Source: Parvibaculum sp. (lineage in GTDB: Bacteria > Pseudomonadota > Alphaproteobacteria > Parvibaculales > Parvibaculaceae). From it: a DNA stretch of 64,000 bases. Below the pieces are notes generated by a model. The model was not told the origin of the DNA. It did no database searches and worked only from the letters and a program-made list of their open reading frames with translations. A program made the position numbers and the translations under genes. The stretch is from the NCBI GenBank assembly GCA_002694985.1, contig NZNS01000003.1, forward strand, positions 62,001-126,000. The letters run 5' to 3'. Positions within the stretch are counted from its first letter, which is position 1; the number at the start of each line of letters is the position of its first letter. Of this stretch, positions 50,416 through 59,249 are shown one piece after another.

Positions 50416-51712
50416 AGCGCAGCGCCTCCACCGGATCGAGCGAGGCTGCGCGCCAGGCGGGATAAAGCGTGGCCGCGAAGGAGAGGAAGAGCGCCATGAG
50501 AACGACGGCTGTGACCTCGCCCGCATCGACCTCCGCCGGCATGTGGCTGAGGAAGTAGACTTCCGGCGAGAAAAGCTCCGTACCCGACAGATCGGAGAGC
50601 CACTGGCGCAGCGTCTCGATATTCAGGCAGAAGACCAGACCGAGCGCGAAACCCGCCAATGTACCGGCGACGCCGATGGAGGCACCGGAAAGGAAGAAGA
50701 CGCGCATGACCGCGCCGCGCGTCGCCCCCATCGTACGCAGGACGGCAATGTCCCTGCCCTTGTCCTTCACCAGCATGATGAGGCCGGAGATGATGTTGAG
50801 AGAGGCGACGATGAGGATGAGCGTCAGGATGAGGAACATGACGTTGCGCTCTACCTGAAGCGCCGAGAAGAAACTCTCATTCCTCTGCTGCCATGTGACG
50901 ACGGTGCAGCAGGGACCGGCGGCCATCGCGATGGGCTTTACCGCGTCGTTCACGTTGTCGGGATTTTCGATGCGGATTTCGAGCGCGCTCACACCTTCAT
51001 AGGTGCGGAAGAAGGCGCGCGCTTCATCCAGCGACATGAAGACGAAGCTTGAATCATATTCCGACATGCCGATTTCGAAGATCGCCCGGATCGGGAAAGC
51101 CCCGACCTTGGGCGCGGTGCCGAAAGGCGTGATCGCCCCCTTGGGTGACAGGAGCGTGATGTTGTCGCCGACGGTGAGGCCGAGATTGGCGGCAAGGCGC
51201 GAGCCGACGGCAACGCCGCCCTCGTCCAGCCCGGCGAGCGAACCGACGGTGACGTTTTCCGAGACGATGCCGAGGCTCTGAAGGTCTTTCTCGCGCATAC
51301 CACGGACCAGCGCGCCCGAGGCGTTGCGCGCGCTCTGCACCATGACCTGACCGTCAACCAGCGGAATGACGCTGGTGACACCCGGCACCGCACGTACACG
51401 ATCCGCCACGGTGTCGTAATCCATGATGTTGGAGCCGATGCCCTGCACGAACATGTGGCCATTGAGGCCGAGAATGCGCGAGAGAAGCTCGGTGCGGAAA
51501 CCGTTCATCACCGACATGACGATGATGAGGGTGGCGACGCCGAGCATGATGCCCGCGAAGGAAATGCCCGCGATGACGGAGACGATGCCCTCGCGGCGGC
51601 GCGAGCGCAGATAGCGCATCGCGAGGAGCCATTCAAAGGCACCGAAGGCGCGGGCGCGGCCTGTCTTCTTTTCGGGCGCGGCCTTCTTTTCGGAATATGC
51701 AGCGTCGGTCAT
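50408..51712 (-). CDS. lolC: Lipoprotein-releasing system transmembrane protein
   Basis: This 434-residue FtsX-family permease has four membrane helices (one near the N-terminus, three in the last third) around a large periplasmic domain. It opens with [17 protein letters not shown], the conserved N-terminus of LolC/LolE. Alphaproteobacteria usually have one such subunit (often called LolF or LolC). It is coupled to lolD and lies 46 bases after proS. Confidence 0.93.
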   Translation of the reverse strand: MTDAAYSEKKAAPEKKTGRARAFGAFEWLLAMRYLRSRRREGIVSVIAGISFAGIMLGVATLIIVMSVMNGFRTELLSRILGLNGHMFVQGIGSNIMDYDTVADRVRAVPGVTSVIPLVDGQVMVQSARNASGALVRGMREKDLQSLGIVSENVTVGSLAGLDEGGVAVGSRLAANLGLTVGDNITLLSPKGAITPFGTAPKVGAFPIRAIFEIGMSEYDSSFVFMSLDEARAFFRTYEGVSALEIRIENPDNVNDAVKPIAMAAGPCCTVVTWQQRNESFFSALQVERNVMFLILTLILIVASLNIISGLIMLVKDKGRDIAVLRTMGATRGAVMRVFFLSGASIGVAGTLAGFALGLVFCLNIETLRQWLSDLSGTELFSPEVYFLSHMPAEVDAGEVTAVVLMALFLSFAATLYPAWRAASLDPVEALRYE

Positions 51713-51758
51713 TTTTTATCCTCAAACGCCGGCGCCGCCATCCGGCGGCCTGGCTTGC

Positions 51759-53078
51759 TCAGCCCACGATCTTCGCGAGGGCGGCTTCGGGCGAGAGTTC
51801 TTCCTTTTCGCCGGTGGCGCGGCGCTTCAATTCGACCGTGCCGGATTTGAGGCCGCGCGGCCCGACGACGAGCTGCCAGGGCAGACCGATCAGATCCATG
51901 GTCGAGAACTTCGCGCCCGCGCGCTCGTCCGTGTCGTCATAAAGAACGGTGACGCCCGCCGCTTCGAGCTTCGCGTAAAGCGCGTCGCAAGCGGCATCGG
52001 TTTCGGCGTCGCCGCTCTTCAGGTTGACAAGGCCGACCTTGAAGGGCGCGACCGCATCCGGCCAGACGATACCATTATCGTCATGGCTTGCCTCGATGAT
52101 GGCGCCGACGAGGCGCGAGACGCCGATGCCGTAGGAGCCCATCTGGAGCGGCACTTCCTTGCCATCCGGGCCGGAGACGACGCAGCCCATGCTTTGCGAA
52201 TATTTGGTGCCGAAGAAGAAGATGTGGCCGACCTCGATGCCGCGCGCGGAGAGACGCTTGTCCTCGGGCACCGCGGCCTCGAAAGCGGCGGGGTCGTGTT
52301 TCTCGTCAGTCGCGGCGTAGAGGTCCGTGCGCGCGGCGATGATGGAGGTGAGGTCCGCTTCATAGTCGATGTCGTCGCCGGGGACGGCCATGTCCACGAG
52401 ATCGCGGTGGCAGAAGACGGCGCTCTCGCCCGTCTCGGCGAGAATGATGAATTCATGGCTCATGTCGCCGCCGATGGGGCCGGTGTCGGCGGCCATCGGA
52501 ATGGCGCGCAGGCCCAGCCGGTCGAAGGTGCGCAGATAGGCGACGAACATCTTGCGATAGGCACGGCGCGCGCTTTCGACATCGAGATCGAAGGAATAGC
52601 CGTCCTTCATCAGGAATTCGCGGCCGCGCATAACGCCGAAGCGCGGGCGGATCTCGTCGCGGAATTTCCACTGGATATGGAAGAGATTGCGCGGGAGGTC
52701 GCGATAGGACTTCACGGCGCCCTTGAAGATCTCGGTGATCATCTCCTCGTTGGTGGGGCCGTAGAGCATGTCGCGGTCGTGGCGGTCCTTGATGCGGAGC
52801 ATTTCGGGGCCATAGGCATCGTAGCGGCCGGACTGGCGCCAGAGGTCCGCCGACTGGAGGGTCGGCATGAGGAGTTCGATGGCACCCGCCCTCGCCTGCT
52901 CCTCGCGGACGATCTTCTCGATGTTGCGCAGGACGGCGAGGCCCATCGGCAGCCAGGCATAGATGCCGGCGGCGGTCTGGCGGACGAGGCCCGCACGCAG
53001 CATGAGCCGGTGCGACACGATCTGCGCTTCGGCGGGGTTCTCGCGGAGAGTAGGCAGGAAATATCTGGAAAGGCGCAT
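51759..53078 (-). CDS. proS: Prolyl-tRNA synthetase, short alphaproteobacterial type
   Basis: This 439-residue class II synthetase lacks the internal editing insertion found in longer bacterial ProS, the form usual in alphaproteobacteria. Features: [20 protein letters not shown] at the start, motif 2 around [19 protein letters not shown], and motif 3 in [17 protein letters not shown]. The start at 53078 gives the family N-terminus; the longer frame begins in non-homologous sequence. Confidence 0.95.
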   Translation of the reverse strand: MRLSRYFLPTLRENPAEAQIVSHRLMLRAGLVRQTAAGIYAWLPMGLAVLRNIEKIVREEQARAGAIELLMPTLQSADLWRQSGRYDAYGPEMLRIKDRHDRDMLYGPTNEEMITEIFKGAVKSYRDLPRNLFHIQWKFRDEIRPRFGVMRGREFLMKDGYSFDLDVESARRAYRKMFVAYLRTFDRLGLRAIPMAADTGPIGGDMSHEFIILAETGESAVFCHRDLVDMAVPGDDIDYEADLTSIIAARTDLYAATDEKHDPAAFEAAVPEDKRLSARGIEVGHIFFFGTKYSQSMGCVVSGPDGKEVPLQMGSYGIGVSRLVGAIIEASHDDNGIVWPDAVAPFKVGLVNLKSGDAETDAACDALYAKLEAAGVTVLYDDTDERAGAKFSTMDLIGLPWQLVVGPRGLKSGTVELKRRATGEKEELSPEAALAKIVG

Positions 53079-53120
53079 GGTGACCCTGAGAGCGGCTGCC
53101 CGGCTATACGGACGGCACGG

Positions 53121-53143
53121 GGCAGGCCTTTCAGGGGCCTGCC
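53121..53143 (-). terminator. Hairpin between the 563-residue gene and proS
   Basis: Perfect 8-base stem GGCAGGCC/GGCCTGCC with a 7-base loop, 24 bases after the stop of the upstream gene. No U-tract, so it is a tentative terminator. Confidence 0.4.
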
Positions 53144-53167
53144 GGAGCTTCAAAAACTGGGTCCGTT

Positions 53168-54859
53168 TTAGGGGGTCGCGGGCGGATTCGCAATCTCGCC
53201 GCTCGCGGTGCGCCGCGCGGCGCGGCCTTCGAGATATGCGCGGATATCGACCTCCGGGCCCTCCTCCACGCCCCGGCCCGTGCGGATGCCCCAGGGGCCC
53301 CTTTCCAGGCTCTCGATGGTGTAGCCCATATCGACATCATAGGTGCGGTCGATCTGGTTGCGGAGGTAGCGCTGGGCCTCGTACCAGCGGGTCTTTTCGG
53401 CCCCGTCCCGGCAGGTGGCCAACTCCGCCCCGCTCGCCCCCCAGCGGCGTTCGATACATTGATAGGGATCGAATGAGAGATCGTAGAGGCGGTCGATAAT
53501 GGTGTCGATGGAGAGCTCGACGGTGCGCCCGGCGGAGTTCACATAGGAGACATCGCAGGCGGCGTTTTCCTCGTGATAGGCGGCGAGAAGATCGCCGGGC
53601 AGGTCGTTGCCGTCATAATCGAGACGGGGCGCATCCACCATGTCCATCTTCACGAATTCGACGACGAGATCGTACATCTCCTTGAAGCCGGTCTTGAGGC
53701 GGGCATCGCGCGAGGGTGTCGAGTAAAGCTCCCAGACGCCATGCGTACCGTAGATGTTGTCCGGCAGGCGGGATGGCGGGTCCATGTTCTGGATGCCACG
53801 CCGGAGCGCAATCTCGACGGCCTGCTTGCGCGAGCGCAAATCGAAACAGAGCGACTGCATCATCATGCGCATTTCCTCGACCGGCTTGTATTCGAGTTCG
53901 CCGACGGAAAGGCGCGAACGGAGATAGGTGTAGAAATCGAGATTCTCGCCATTCCACATCCATGAGGCAGAGTGCGAGCGGCGCGGATCACCAGGCGGGT
54001 TGCCCTGATATTGCTCCAGCGAATAGTCGGCGATCTGCGCATTCGGCACACCGACAATCTCGCCGCCGACAAGCGCGCCGTTCGATGCGCGCGTGGCGCC
54101 GACAACTTCGATGGGCCGGAACTTCTGGAAGATCGAGCCAAGCTCCGGGCCGGTGCGCAAAAATTCCCTGCCAAGATGGGTACGGCTCAGCGAGTGATCG
54201 GGATGCGAGGAGAAGATGAGGATGCGCCCACCGGACTCGACGCGCCAGACAAGTGAGGCGTGACCGTTCACGTCATAGGCGATGGTGCCTGGCACGATGG
54301 CTTCGCGATCGAGACGCGGCGAATAGGTGTCGGTGAAAAGAACCGCATCGTCATCCATCGAGTGACGGCGGAACATGGCCGTCGAAACGACATTCACCAA
54401 CCCGTGAAGAACAGACAGCGCGTTGACACCGTTCGCGGTGCGCGGAACGCTGTCACGGGCGGCGACTTCATTGCCGTAGGCAGAATAGCGGATATCCCCG
54501 CCCGGACCGTCCGCCGATCGCATCGCGGATTGCCACGCGAAAGGCAGACCGTTCTTCCAGGCGAAATAGGCGCGCAGCACATAAGGCATATCCGCGCAAT
54601 CGACATAGAAACGCGTCTTCGGATCGGTGTGACGATAGGGGTTGGCCGGGCTCTTGATGCACTCGTCGAAGGTCCAGCAATCGGCAGCGCCAAGGGCCGC
54701 CACGAAATCCTGCCACGCCTTTTCGTCGGCCTCGCTCCAACGCTCCTTGGTGATGCGCCAGCGGGCATCCTGCGCATAGGCGGTTGACCCGATACCGATG
54801 GCGGCAATCGAAACGCACAAAAACAGGAACGCGGCCTTGCGCCAGCGGAATATCATCAA
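53168..54859 (-). CDS. Secreted protein of unknown function with a possible Cys-His catalytic core
   Basis: A 563-residue protein with a Sec signal peptide (about 1-29, cleavage after AYA). The mature part is soluble, rich in Trp, Tyr and Arg. It contains [20 protein letters not shown] (Cys88) and, about 110 residues later, [13 protein letters not shown] (His200) followed by [10 protein letters not shown] (Asp221). The order Cys-His-polar residue, with the Cys at the start of a helix and the His at the start of a strand, is the pattern of NlpC/P60- and transglutaminase-like hydrolases. I cannot place it in a named family. It interrupts the usual proS-DUF1467 linkage and lies 86 bases downstream of another secreted unknown. 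Confidence 0.7.
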   Translation of the reverse strand: MMIFRWRKAAFLFLCVSIAAIGIGSTAYAQDARWRITKERWSEADEKAWQDFVAALGAADCWTFDECIKSPANPYRHTDPKTRFYVDCADMPYVLRAYFAWKNGLPFAWQSAMRSADGPGGDIRYSAYGNEVAARDSVPRTANGVNALSVLHGLVNVVSTAMFRRHSMDDDAVLFTDTYSPRLDREAIVPGTIAYDVNGHASLVWRVESGGRILIFSSHPDHSLSRTHLGREFLRTGPELGSIFQKFRPIEVVGATRASNGALVGGEIVGVPNAQIADYSLEQYQGNPPGDPRRSHSASWMWNGENLDFYTYLRSRLSVGELEYKPVEEMRMMMQSLCFDLRSRKQAVEIALRRGIQNMDPPSRLPDNIYGTHGVWELYSTPSRDARLKTGFKEMYDLVVEFVKMDMVDAPRLDYDGNDLPGDLLAAYHEENAACDVSYVNSAGRTVELSIDTIIDRLYDLSFDPYQCIERRWGASGAELATCRDGAEKTRWYEAQRYLRNQIDRTYDVDMGYTIESLERGPWGIRTGRGVEEGPEVDIRAYLEGRAARRTASGEIANPPATP

Positions 54860-54945
54860 ACTACCCTTGCCCTAACCCGTCCCAAAGGTGCGGGCGGCAT
54901 GCATGACTGTCAACGAAAGCGGGCGCCTTTCAGGGCGGCACACGC

Positions 54946-55374
54946 CTATTTCACGGGCTTGTGATGCAATCCTGCACAGGCCTCGGCGAGGGCGTGGTCC
55001 GTCCCCGTCACATCCTCGCCATCAATGGTGATCCGCCCGGTTTTCGTGTCGACACGGACAAGGGCAACGGCGATCTCGGTCGTCGTACCGAAAGGGGGCG
55101 TCGCCGCTCCAGCGGGAAAAACCGTCACGAAGAATTCATAGACCGGCCATTGGCCATAGCGGTAACCGCCATCGACATCGGCGGGCGCAACCGCGCTGCC
55201 ATCGGCCGCAACACCCGGCACATAGTCCGCCCCGCCGGGAAGATAGGGCACGATGTTGCGGCAGTCCTTTTCGGAAATTTCCACGATGCGCGGGGCGTCA
55301 CCACCCGCAAGTTCCGCCGCATGGGCGAAAACGGGAAAGGCAGCGGCCAGAAGAATGCAAAGACGTTTCATCAT
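54946..55374 (-). CDS. Small secreted protein of unknown function
   Basis: A 142-residue protein with a Sec signal peptide (about 1-19, AHA-AEL). The mature domain has two cysteines (in SEKDCRNIVPYLPGG and LAEACAGLHH) that could form a disulfide. It has a beta-rich middle with FFVTVFPAGAATPPFG and ITIDGEDVTG. No family recognised. It is upstream of, and on the same strand as, the 563-residue secreted protein with an 86-base gap, so the two may be expressed together. Both are lineage-specific insertions in a conserved neighbourhood. Confidence 0.65.
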   Translation of the reverse strand: MMKRLCILLAAAFPVFAHAAELAGGDAPRIVEISEKDCRNIVPYLPGGADYVPGVAADGSAVAPADVDGGYRYGQWPVYEFFVTVFPAGAATPPFGTTTEIAVALVRVDTKTGRITIDGEDVTGTDHALAEACAGLHHKPVK

Positions 55375-55439
55375 GTTTTCATCATGCCCGCATCGGCTTT
55401 AAGGAATTGTTGCGGGATCGCACCCTGGCAGTATGGAAC

Positions 55440-55593
55440 GGCATTTCATTCGCACAAAGATTATTCATACCCTGCGACGTTCTCCCGCGATCCGTGTTCA
55501 GGCAACCCGCTCGCCATGCCGGGATCCAAAACCGGCCGGGCTTTTTAGCGGGGCGCCCTACCCTCATACGGCACAGACCCGCAATGAAATGCC
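55440..55593. repeat. Element bounded by 11-base inverted repeats
   Basis: GGCATTTCATT (55440-55450) and its exact complement AATGAAATGCC (55583-55593) enclose 132 bases. Similarity continues weakly inside both ends. It may be a miniature mobile element or a long hairpin; no coding potential seen inside. Confidence 0.4.
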
Positions 55594-55674
55594 ATCCCGG
55601 GACATGGCAGCGGCCGGAAGTTGCTCGCCCGGCCCCATAATGCTGCAAAAATTTCATCCACGCCAAAAAGAGGC

Positions 55675-55703
55675 GTGACACCTCGCCGCAGGGTGGCTAT
55701 AGT
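55675..55703 (+). promoter_or_regulatory. Promoter of the predicted small RNA
   Basis: GTGACA (55675-55680), a 17-base spacer and TATAGT (55698-55703). It predicts a start near 55710. No gene with a normal start codon follows before the terminator at 55815-55848. Confidence 0.6.
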
Positions 55704-55709
55704 CCCACG

Positions 55710-55848
55710 CATAAAAGGGAAAAGCGCTCAAGCGCACCCAAGTTTAGGGAGAGAACGCTGACTTCGACGATCCGCAAAGGGTCGCGGAGGCGCGACACGA
55801 GGGAACACTAAAGCAGCAAGGCAGCGAAAGCTGACCTTGCTTTTTTTT
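55710..55848 (+). ncRNA. Predicted orphan small RNA, about 139 nt
   Basis: A complete transcription unit without a convincing open reading frame. A sigma70-like promoter ends at 55703. The predicted transcript has a hairpin GCGC-TCAA-GCGC (55724-55735), a hairpin GTCGCG-GAGG-CGCGAC (55781-55796) that displays GGAGG in its loop region, and a strong intrinsic terminator. It lies in a 587-base gap between the secreted unknowns and DUF1467, on the strand opposite all neighbours. I do not recognise an Rfam family; it lacks SRP, RNase P, tmRNA and obvious 6S features. A 17-codon frame starting with CTG (55758-55811) after GGGAG is the only coding alternative. Confidence 0.6.
55815..55848 (+). terminator. 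Intrinsic terminator of the predicted small RNA
   Basis: Stem AGCAAGGCAGC, GAAA tetraloop, GCTG-A-CCTTGCT (one bulged A), followed directly by eight T residues (55841-55848). Confidence 0.9.
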
Positions 55849-55961
55849 GGGCTTTTTTCCGCTGCGCGGGGCGGCAGAGCCTCTGCCGGCAAATGACTCG
55901 CCTCGCGTTTCTTCCCTGCTTGCCCCTCCCCCTTGTGGGAGAGTGCGGGCTGCTTTCGCGC
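55849..55961. other. Non-coding tail of the gap before DUF1467
   Basis: Contains a second T-tract at 55853-55858 and a small CTCCC/GGGAG hairpin (55926-55941). Nothing else supported. Confidence 0.4.
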
Positions 55962-56237
55962 TCAGTATTCGGCGCTGAGGTCCGGCATGAAGGGAATGTC
56001 GTCGAAGGAAATCGGCTGGTAGAGATAGAGCCAGGCGACGAAGAGCCAAAGCACACCCGCAATGAACGTAGTGACGAGCGCCTTTTTCCAGAGCGCGGGG
56101 GCGAGCGGCGCGCCGCGCTCCGTGCCGGGGGTCACATTATCCGCCTCGTGCTGGGAACGGACGCCCCAAGGCAACACGGCAAAGAGCGTGACCCACCAGA
56201 GAATGAAGTAGATTGCAATACCGGCGATGGGGTCCAT
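55962..56237 (-). CDS. DUF1467 family membrane protein
   Basis: A 91-residue protein with two membrane helices (about 5-25 and 53-73). The conserved motif WWVTLFAVLPWGVRSQHE lies in and after helix 1. Function is unknown. It is conserved in alphaproteobacteria next to methylmalonyl-CoA epimerase, as here (12 bases apart), which has led to speculation about a shared role but no proof. Confidence 0.9.
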   Translation of the reverse strand: MDPIAGIAIYFILWWVTLFAVLPWGVRSQHEADNVTPGTERGAPLAPALWKKALVTTFIAGVLWLFVAWLYLYQPISFDDIPFMPDLSAEY

Positions 56238-56248
56238 GGAACGGAGCC

Positions 56249-56653
56249 TCAGGCCTGTTCGAGTTCGACGAGCGTGCCGTTCAGATCTTTGGGGTGCAGG
56301 AAGACGACGGGCTTGCCATGGGCGCCAATCTTCGGCTTGCCCGTGCCGGTGATGGTGACGCCCTCGTCGTTCATCTTTTCGCAGGCGGCGTCGATATCCT
56401 CGACCTCGATGCAGATGTGATGAATGCCCCCCTTCGGATTTTTGGCGAGGAAGCCCGCAATGGGCGAATTCTCGCCAAGCGGCTCAAGCAGCTCGATCTT
56501 GGTGTTACCCAGATCGACGAAGACGGTGGTCACGCCATGATCCGGCTGCGGCACGGCTTCAGAAACCTTCGCATTGAACTTCTGGCGGTAGGTTTCGGCA
56601 GCCGCCTTGATGTCCGGAACGGCGATGGCAACGTGATTGAGCGGTCCGAGCAT
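56249..56653 (-). CDS. mce: Methylmalonyl-CoA epimerase
   Basis: This 134-residue glyoxalase-fold enzyme epimerises (S)- to (R)-methylmalonyl-CoA in propionyl-CoA metabolism. It opens LGPLNHVAIAVPDIKAAAE with the first metal His, and has HHICIEVEDIDAACEKM and VVFLHPKDLNGTLVELEQ with the other ligands. Operonic with DUF1467 and RNase J. The mutase itself is not in the window. Confidence 0.94.
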   Translation of the reverse strand: MLGPLNHVAIAVPDIKAAAETYRQKFNAKVSEAVPQPDHGVTTVFVDLGNTKIELLEPLGENSPIAGFLAKNPKGGIHHICIEVEDIDAACEKMNDEGVTITGTGKPKIGAHGKPVVFLHPKDLNGTLVELEQA

Positions 56654-56734
56654 GATCTATCCCGTAAATTGGAGCATTTTCAGTATCTTCCTGCGTCCAT
56701 GTTTAGGCCGGTTTTGGAAGGCGAGCAAGGAAGG

Positions 56735-58444
56735 TCAGATGCGGGTCACGACGACCGCCACCTGAGCCTTCTTGCCCCATTCGCGGCGCAGCGCCCCGCG
56801 CACGGCGCGGCGCAGGAATTCCGCTACGTCATCATCGTTCTTGCGGCGCTTCATAGGCAGCCGGTCCAGTGCATCGTCCACGGCATCAAGCGCGCGATCC
56901 TCGAAGGGAATGCCGTGGGAATCCTCTTCCGGAAGCCCCATAAGACGGACTTGCGGATCGCCCAGAACCTCGCCCTTGCCATCGAGAACAACGCTGACGA
57001 AAACGGACCCGGCGAAGGAGAGGCGGCGACGCTCCGCGACGGCGCCCTCGTCTGAATCGGTCAGCACCTCGCCATCGAGATAGATGCGGCCAGAAGGCGC
57101 CTCGTCCACGACTTCGGCGATGCCCGGCGCGATGCGCACCATGAGACCGTTTTTCACCACCACTTGCTCGGGCACCTGAAGCTCGCGCGCGAAGGCGGCA
57201 TGTTCCGCAAGGTGGCGGGCCTCGCCATGAACGGGGATCGAGACTTCCGGCCTGATCCACTGATACATGGCAGCAAGTTCATCCCGGCACGGATGACCCG
57301 AGACATGGACGAAATGATCCTTCTCGGTGATGACGCGGATACCGCGCTCGGCGAGGAGGTTTTGCAGGTCGAAGATCGAGGTTTCGTTGCCCGGAATGAC
57401 GCGGGACGAGAAGACGACCGTATCGCCCTTGTCGAGCACGATCTGGGGATGGTTGTCCTCGGCGATGCGCGAGAGTGCGGCGCGAGGCTCGCCCTGGCTG
57501 CCCGTGCAGACGAAGAGCACCTTGTCACGCGGAAGGAACCCAGCATCGTTCTCGCTGACGATGCGCGGCAAGTCCGTGAGGTAGCCCGCCTCGCGCGCGG
57601 CGGAAACGACGCGGTGCATCGCGCGTCCGACAAGAACGGGATGGCGGCCGCAGGCATCGCCCGCGCGGATGATGCTTTCGAGGCGGGCGACATTGGACGC
57701 GAAGGTGGTGACGGCCACCCTGCCCTCGCAGCTTTTCAACAACTCGGTGAGGCTTGCCGCGACATCGGCTTCGGAGCCGGAAGTGCCGGGCGAAAAGACA
57801 TTGGTGCTGTCGCAGACAATGGCGCGGACGCCTTCGTCGCCGATGGCGCGCAGGCGCGCTTCGTCTATATCGCCGCCAACGACAGGATCGGGGTCGATTT
57901 TCCAGTCGCCGGTGTGGAGGACGAGTCCAAGCGGGGTGCGGATCGCAAGCGCGTTCGGCTCAAGGATCGAATGGGTGAGCGTGACGAGTTCGATGTCGAA
58001 GGGGCCGAGATCGAAGCGATGGCCCATCGGAATGATGTGCATGGGCACTTCGTCTTCGAGGCCCGCCTCGATGAGCTTGCCGCGAACCAGCGCCGCCGTG
58101 AAAGGCGTCGCATAGACAGGGCAGCGCAGGCGCGGCCAGATATGCGCGACGGCACCGATGTGATCTTCATGAGCATGGGTGAGGACGATGCCGAGAAGCT
58201 CGTCGCGGCGCTCTTCGATGAAGGCGGGGTCCGGCATGATGAGGTCGATGCCGGGCGTACGCTCATCGCCGAAGGTGACGCCGAGATCGACGATGATCCA
58301 GCAGCGGTCATCCTCCGGACCGTAGCCATAGAGGTTCAGGTTCATGCCGATCTCGCCCGACCCGCCAAGCGGCAGGAAGACGAGTTCGTCGTGCGGTGTT
58401 ACGGCACGCGGCGCGGCGGCGCTGGGGGACTCAGAGATACTCAT
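56735..58444 (-). CDS. rnj: Ribonuclease J
   Basis: This 569-residue metallo-beta-lactamase/beta-CASP RNase processes and degrades RNA with both endo- and 5'-exonuclease activity. The zinc motif HAHEDHIGAV lies near residue 85, with further ligands in LTHSILEPNA and SGHPCRDELAAMY. The start at 58444 (MSISESPSAA) is preferred; a TTG three codons upstream is also open. It is in the conserved birA-rnj-mce order. In alphaproteobacteria it works alongside RNase E. Confidence 0.95.
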   Translation of the reverse strand: MSISESPSAAAPRAVTPHDELVFLPLGGSGEIGMNLNLYGYGPEDDRCWIIVDLGVTFGDERTPGIDLIMPDPAFIEERRDELLGIVLTHAHEDHIGAVAHIWPRLRCPVYATPFTAALVRGKLIEAGLEDEVPMHIIPMGHRFDLGPFDIELVTLTHSILEPNALAIRTPLGLVLHTGDWKIDPDPVVGGDIDEARLRAIGDEGVRAIVCDSTNVFSPGTSGSEADVAASLTELLKSCEGRVAVTTFASNVARLESIIRAGDACGRHPVLVGRAMHRVVSAAREAGYLTDLPRIVSENDAGFLPRDKVLFVCTGSQGEPRAALSRIAEDNHPQIVLDKGDTVVFSSRVIPGNETSIFDLQNLLAERGIRVITEKDHFVHVSGHPCRDELAAMYQWIRPEVSIPVHGEARHLAEHAAFARELQVPEQVVVKNGLMVRIAPGIAEVVDEAPSGRIYLDGEVLTDSDEGAVAERRRLSFAGSVFVSVVLDGKGEVLGDPQVRLMGLPEEDSHGIPFEDRALDAVDDALDRLPMKRRKNDDDVAEFLRRAVRGALRREWGKKAQVAVVVTRI

Positions 58445-58483
58445 ATTTTGCAATTATTGCACATTTGTGCCGGTTACACATTT

Positions 58484-59242
58484 TCATTCGACGCGGAGGC
58501 GAGGCCCGAAGAACACATCGCCCGCAGAGACGAGCTGCAGAGTTCCATCGGCCAGACGAAGCTGAAGCGCACCATCAGGCGCCAGGCCCTCGAAGATTCC
58601 CTCCAGCACACCGGAAGAAAGGCGGACGACGATTGGCCCGCCCATACCCTCCGCACGCTTCAGCCATGCCTCGCGGATGGCGGCAAAGCCTTGCTGAGCG
58701 CGCCAGACGCCGAGCCAATGCTCGAAGGCCTTGTCGAGCGCGGTGAGCGCGTCGTCCGGTGTCACGCCGCTCATACCCATGGCGGCAAGCGAGGTGGCCT
58801 TGTATTCGAGGCCTTCGGGATGGGTGGCGAGGTTCACGCCTATACCGATGGCGACCCAGGCGACTTGTGCGCCCGCAACGCCCGAGCTTTCGAGGAGGAT
58901 GCCCGCGAGCTTGGCGCGATCATGGAGCAAATCGTTCGGCCATTTGAGGCGGAGCTCGGGACGGAGGCTCGGCGACAGCAACGAGGCGACCGCCTCATGC
59001 ACGGCGAGCGCGGCGACGAAGGAGAGCTCCCCCGCCTCGCGCGGGCCGCAACGCGGCGTGAGATAGAGCGTCCCCATGAAATTGCCGGAGGGGCTCTCCC
59101 ATGCCCTGCCCCGGCGGCCGCGGCCTGCCGTCTGCCGGGCAGCGACAATCCAGACGGGGCCCTCGGCGGATTGATCGCCGAGACGGCGCGCCTCTTCGTT
59201 GGTGCTGTCTATCTCCTCGAAGCGGCGGATGTCGGCGGTCAT
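58484..59242 (-). CDS. birA: Biotin-acetyl-CoA-carboxylase ligase, catalytic domain only
   Basis: This 252-residue class I BirA attaches biotin to the carboxylase carrier protein. It starts directly with the catalytic domain (RRFEEIDSTNEEARRL) and has the biotinyl-AMP loop GRGRRGRAWESPSGN near residue 40 and LKWPNDLLHD near 97. There is no N-terminal helix-turn-helix, so it cannot repress biotin genes as the E. coli protein does. The start at 59242 lies just after the nuoN stop, the usual nuoN-birA linkage. Confidence 0.95.
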   Translation of the reverse strand: MTADIRRFEEIDSTNEEARRLGDQSAEGPVWIVAARQTAGRGRRGRAWESPSGNFMGTLYLTPRCGPREAGELSFVAALAVHEAVASLLSPSLRPELRLKWPNDLLHDRAKLAGILLESSGVAGAQVAWVAIGIGVNLATHPEGLEYKATSLAAMGMSGVTPDDALTALDKAFEHWLGVWRAQQGFAAIREAWLKRAEGMGGPIVVRLSSGVLEGIFEGLAPDGALQLRLADGTLQLVSAGDVFFGPRLRVE

Positions 59243-59249
59243 TTCCGCG

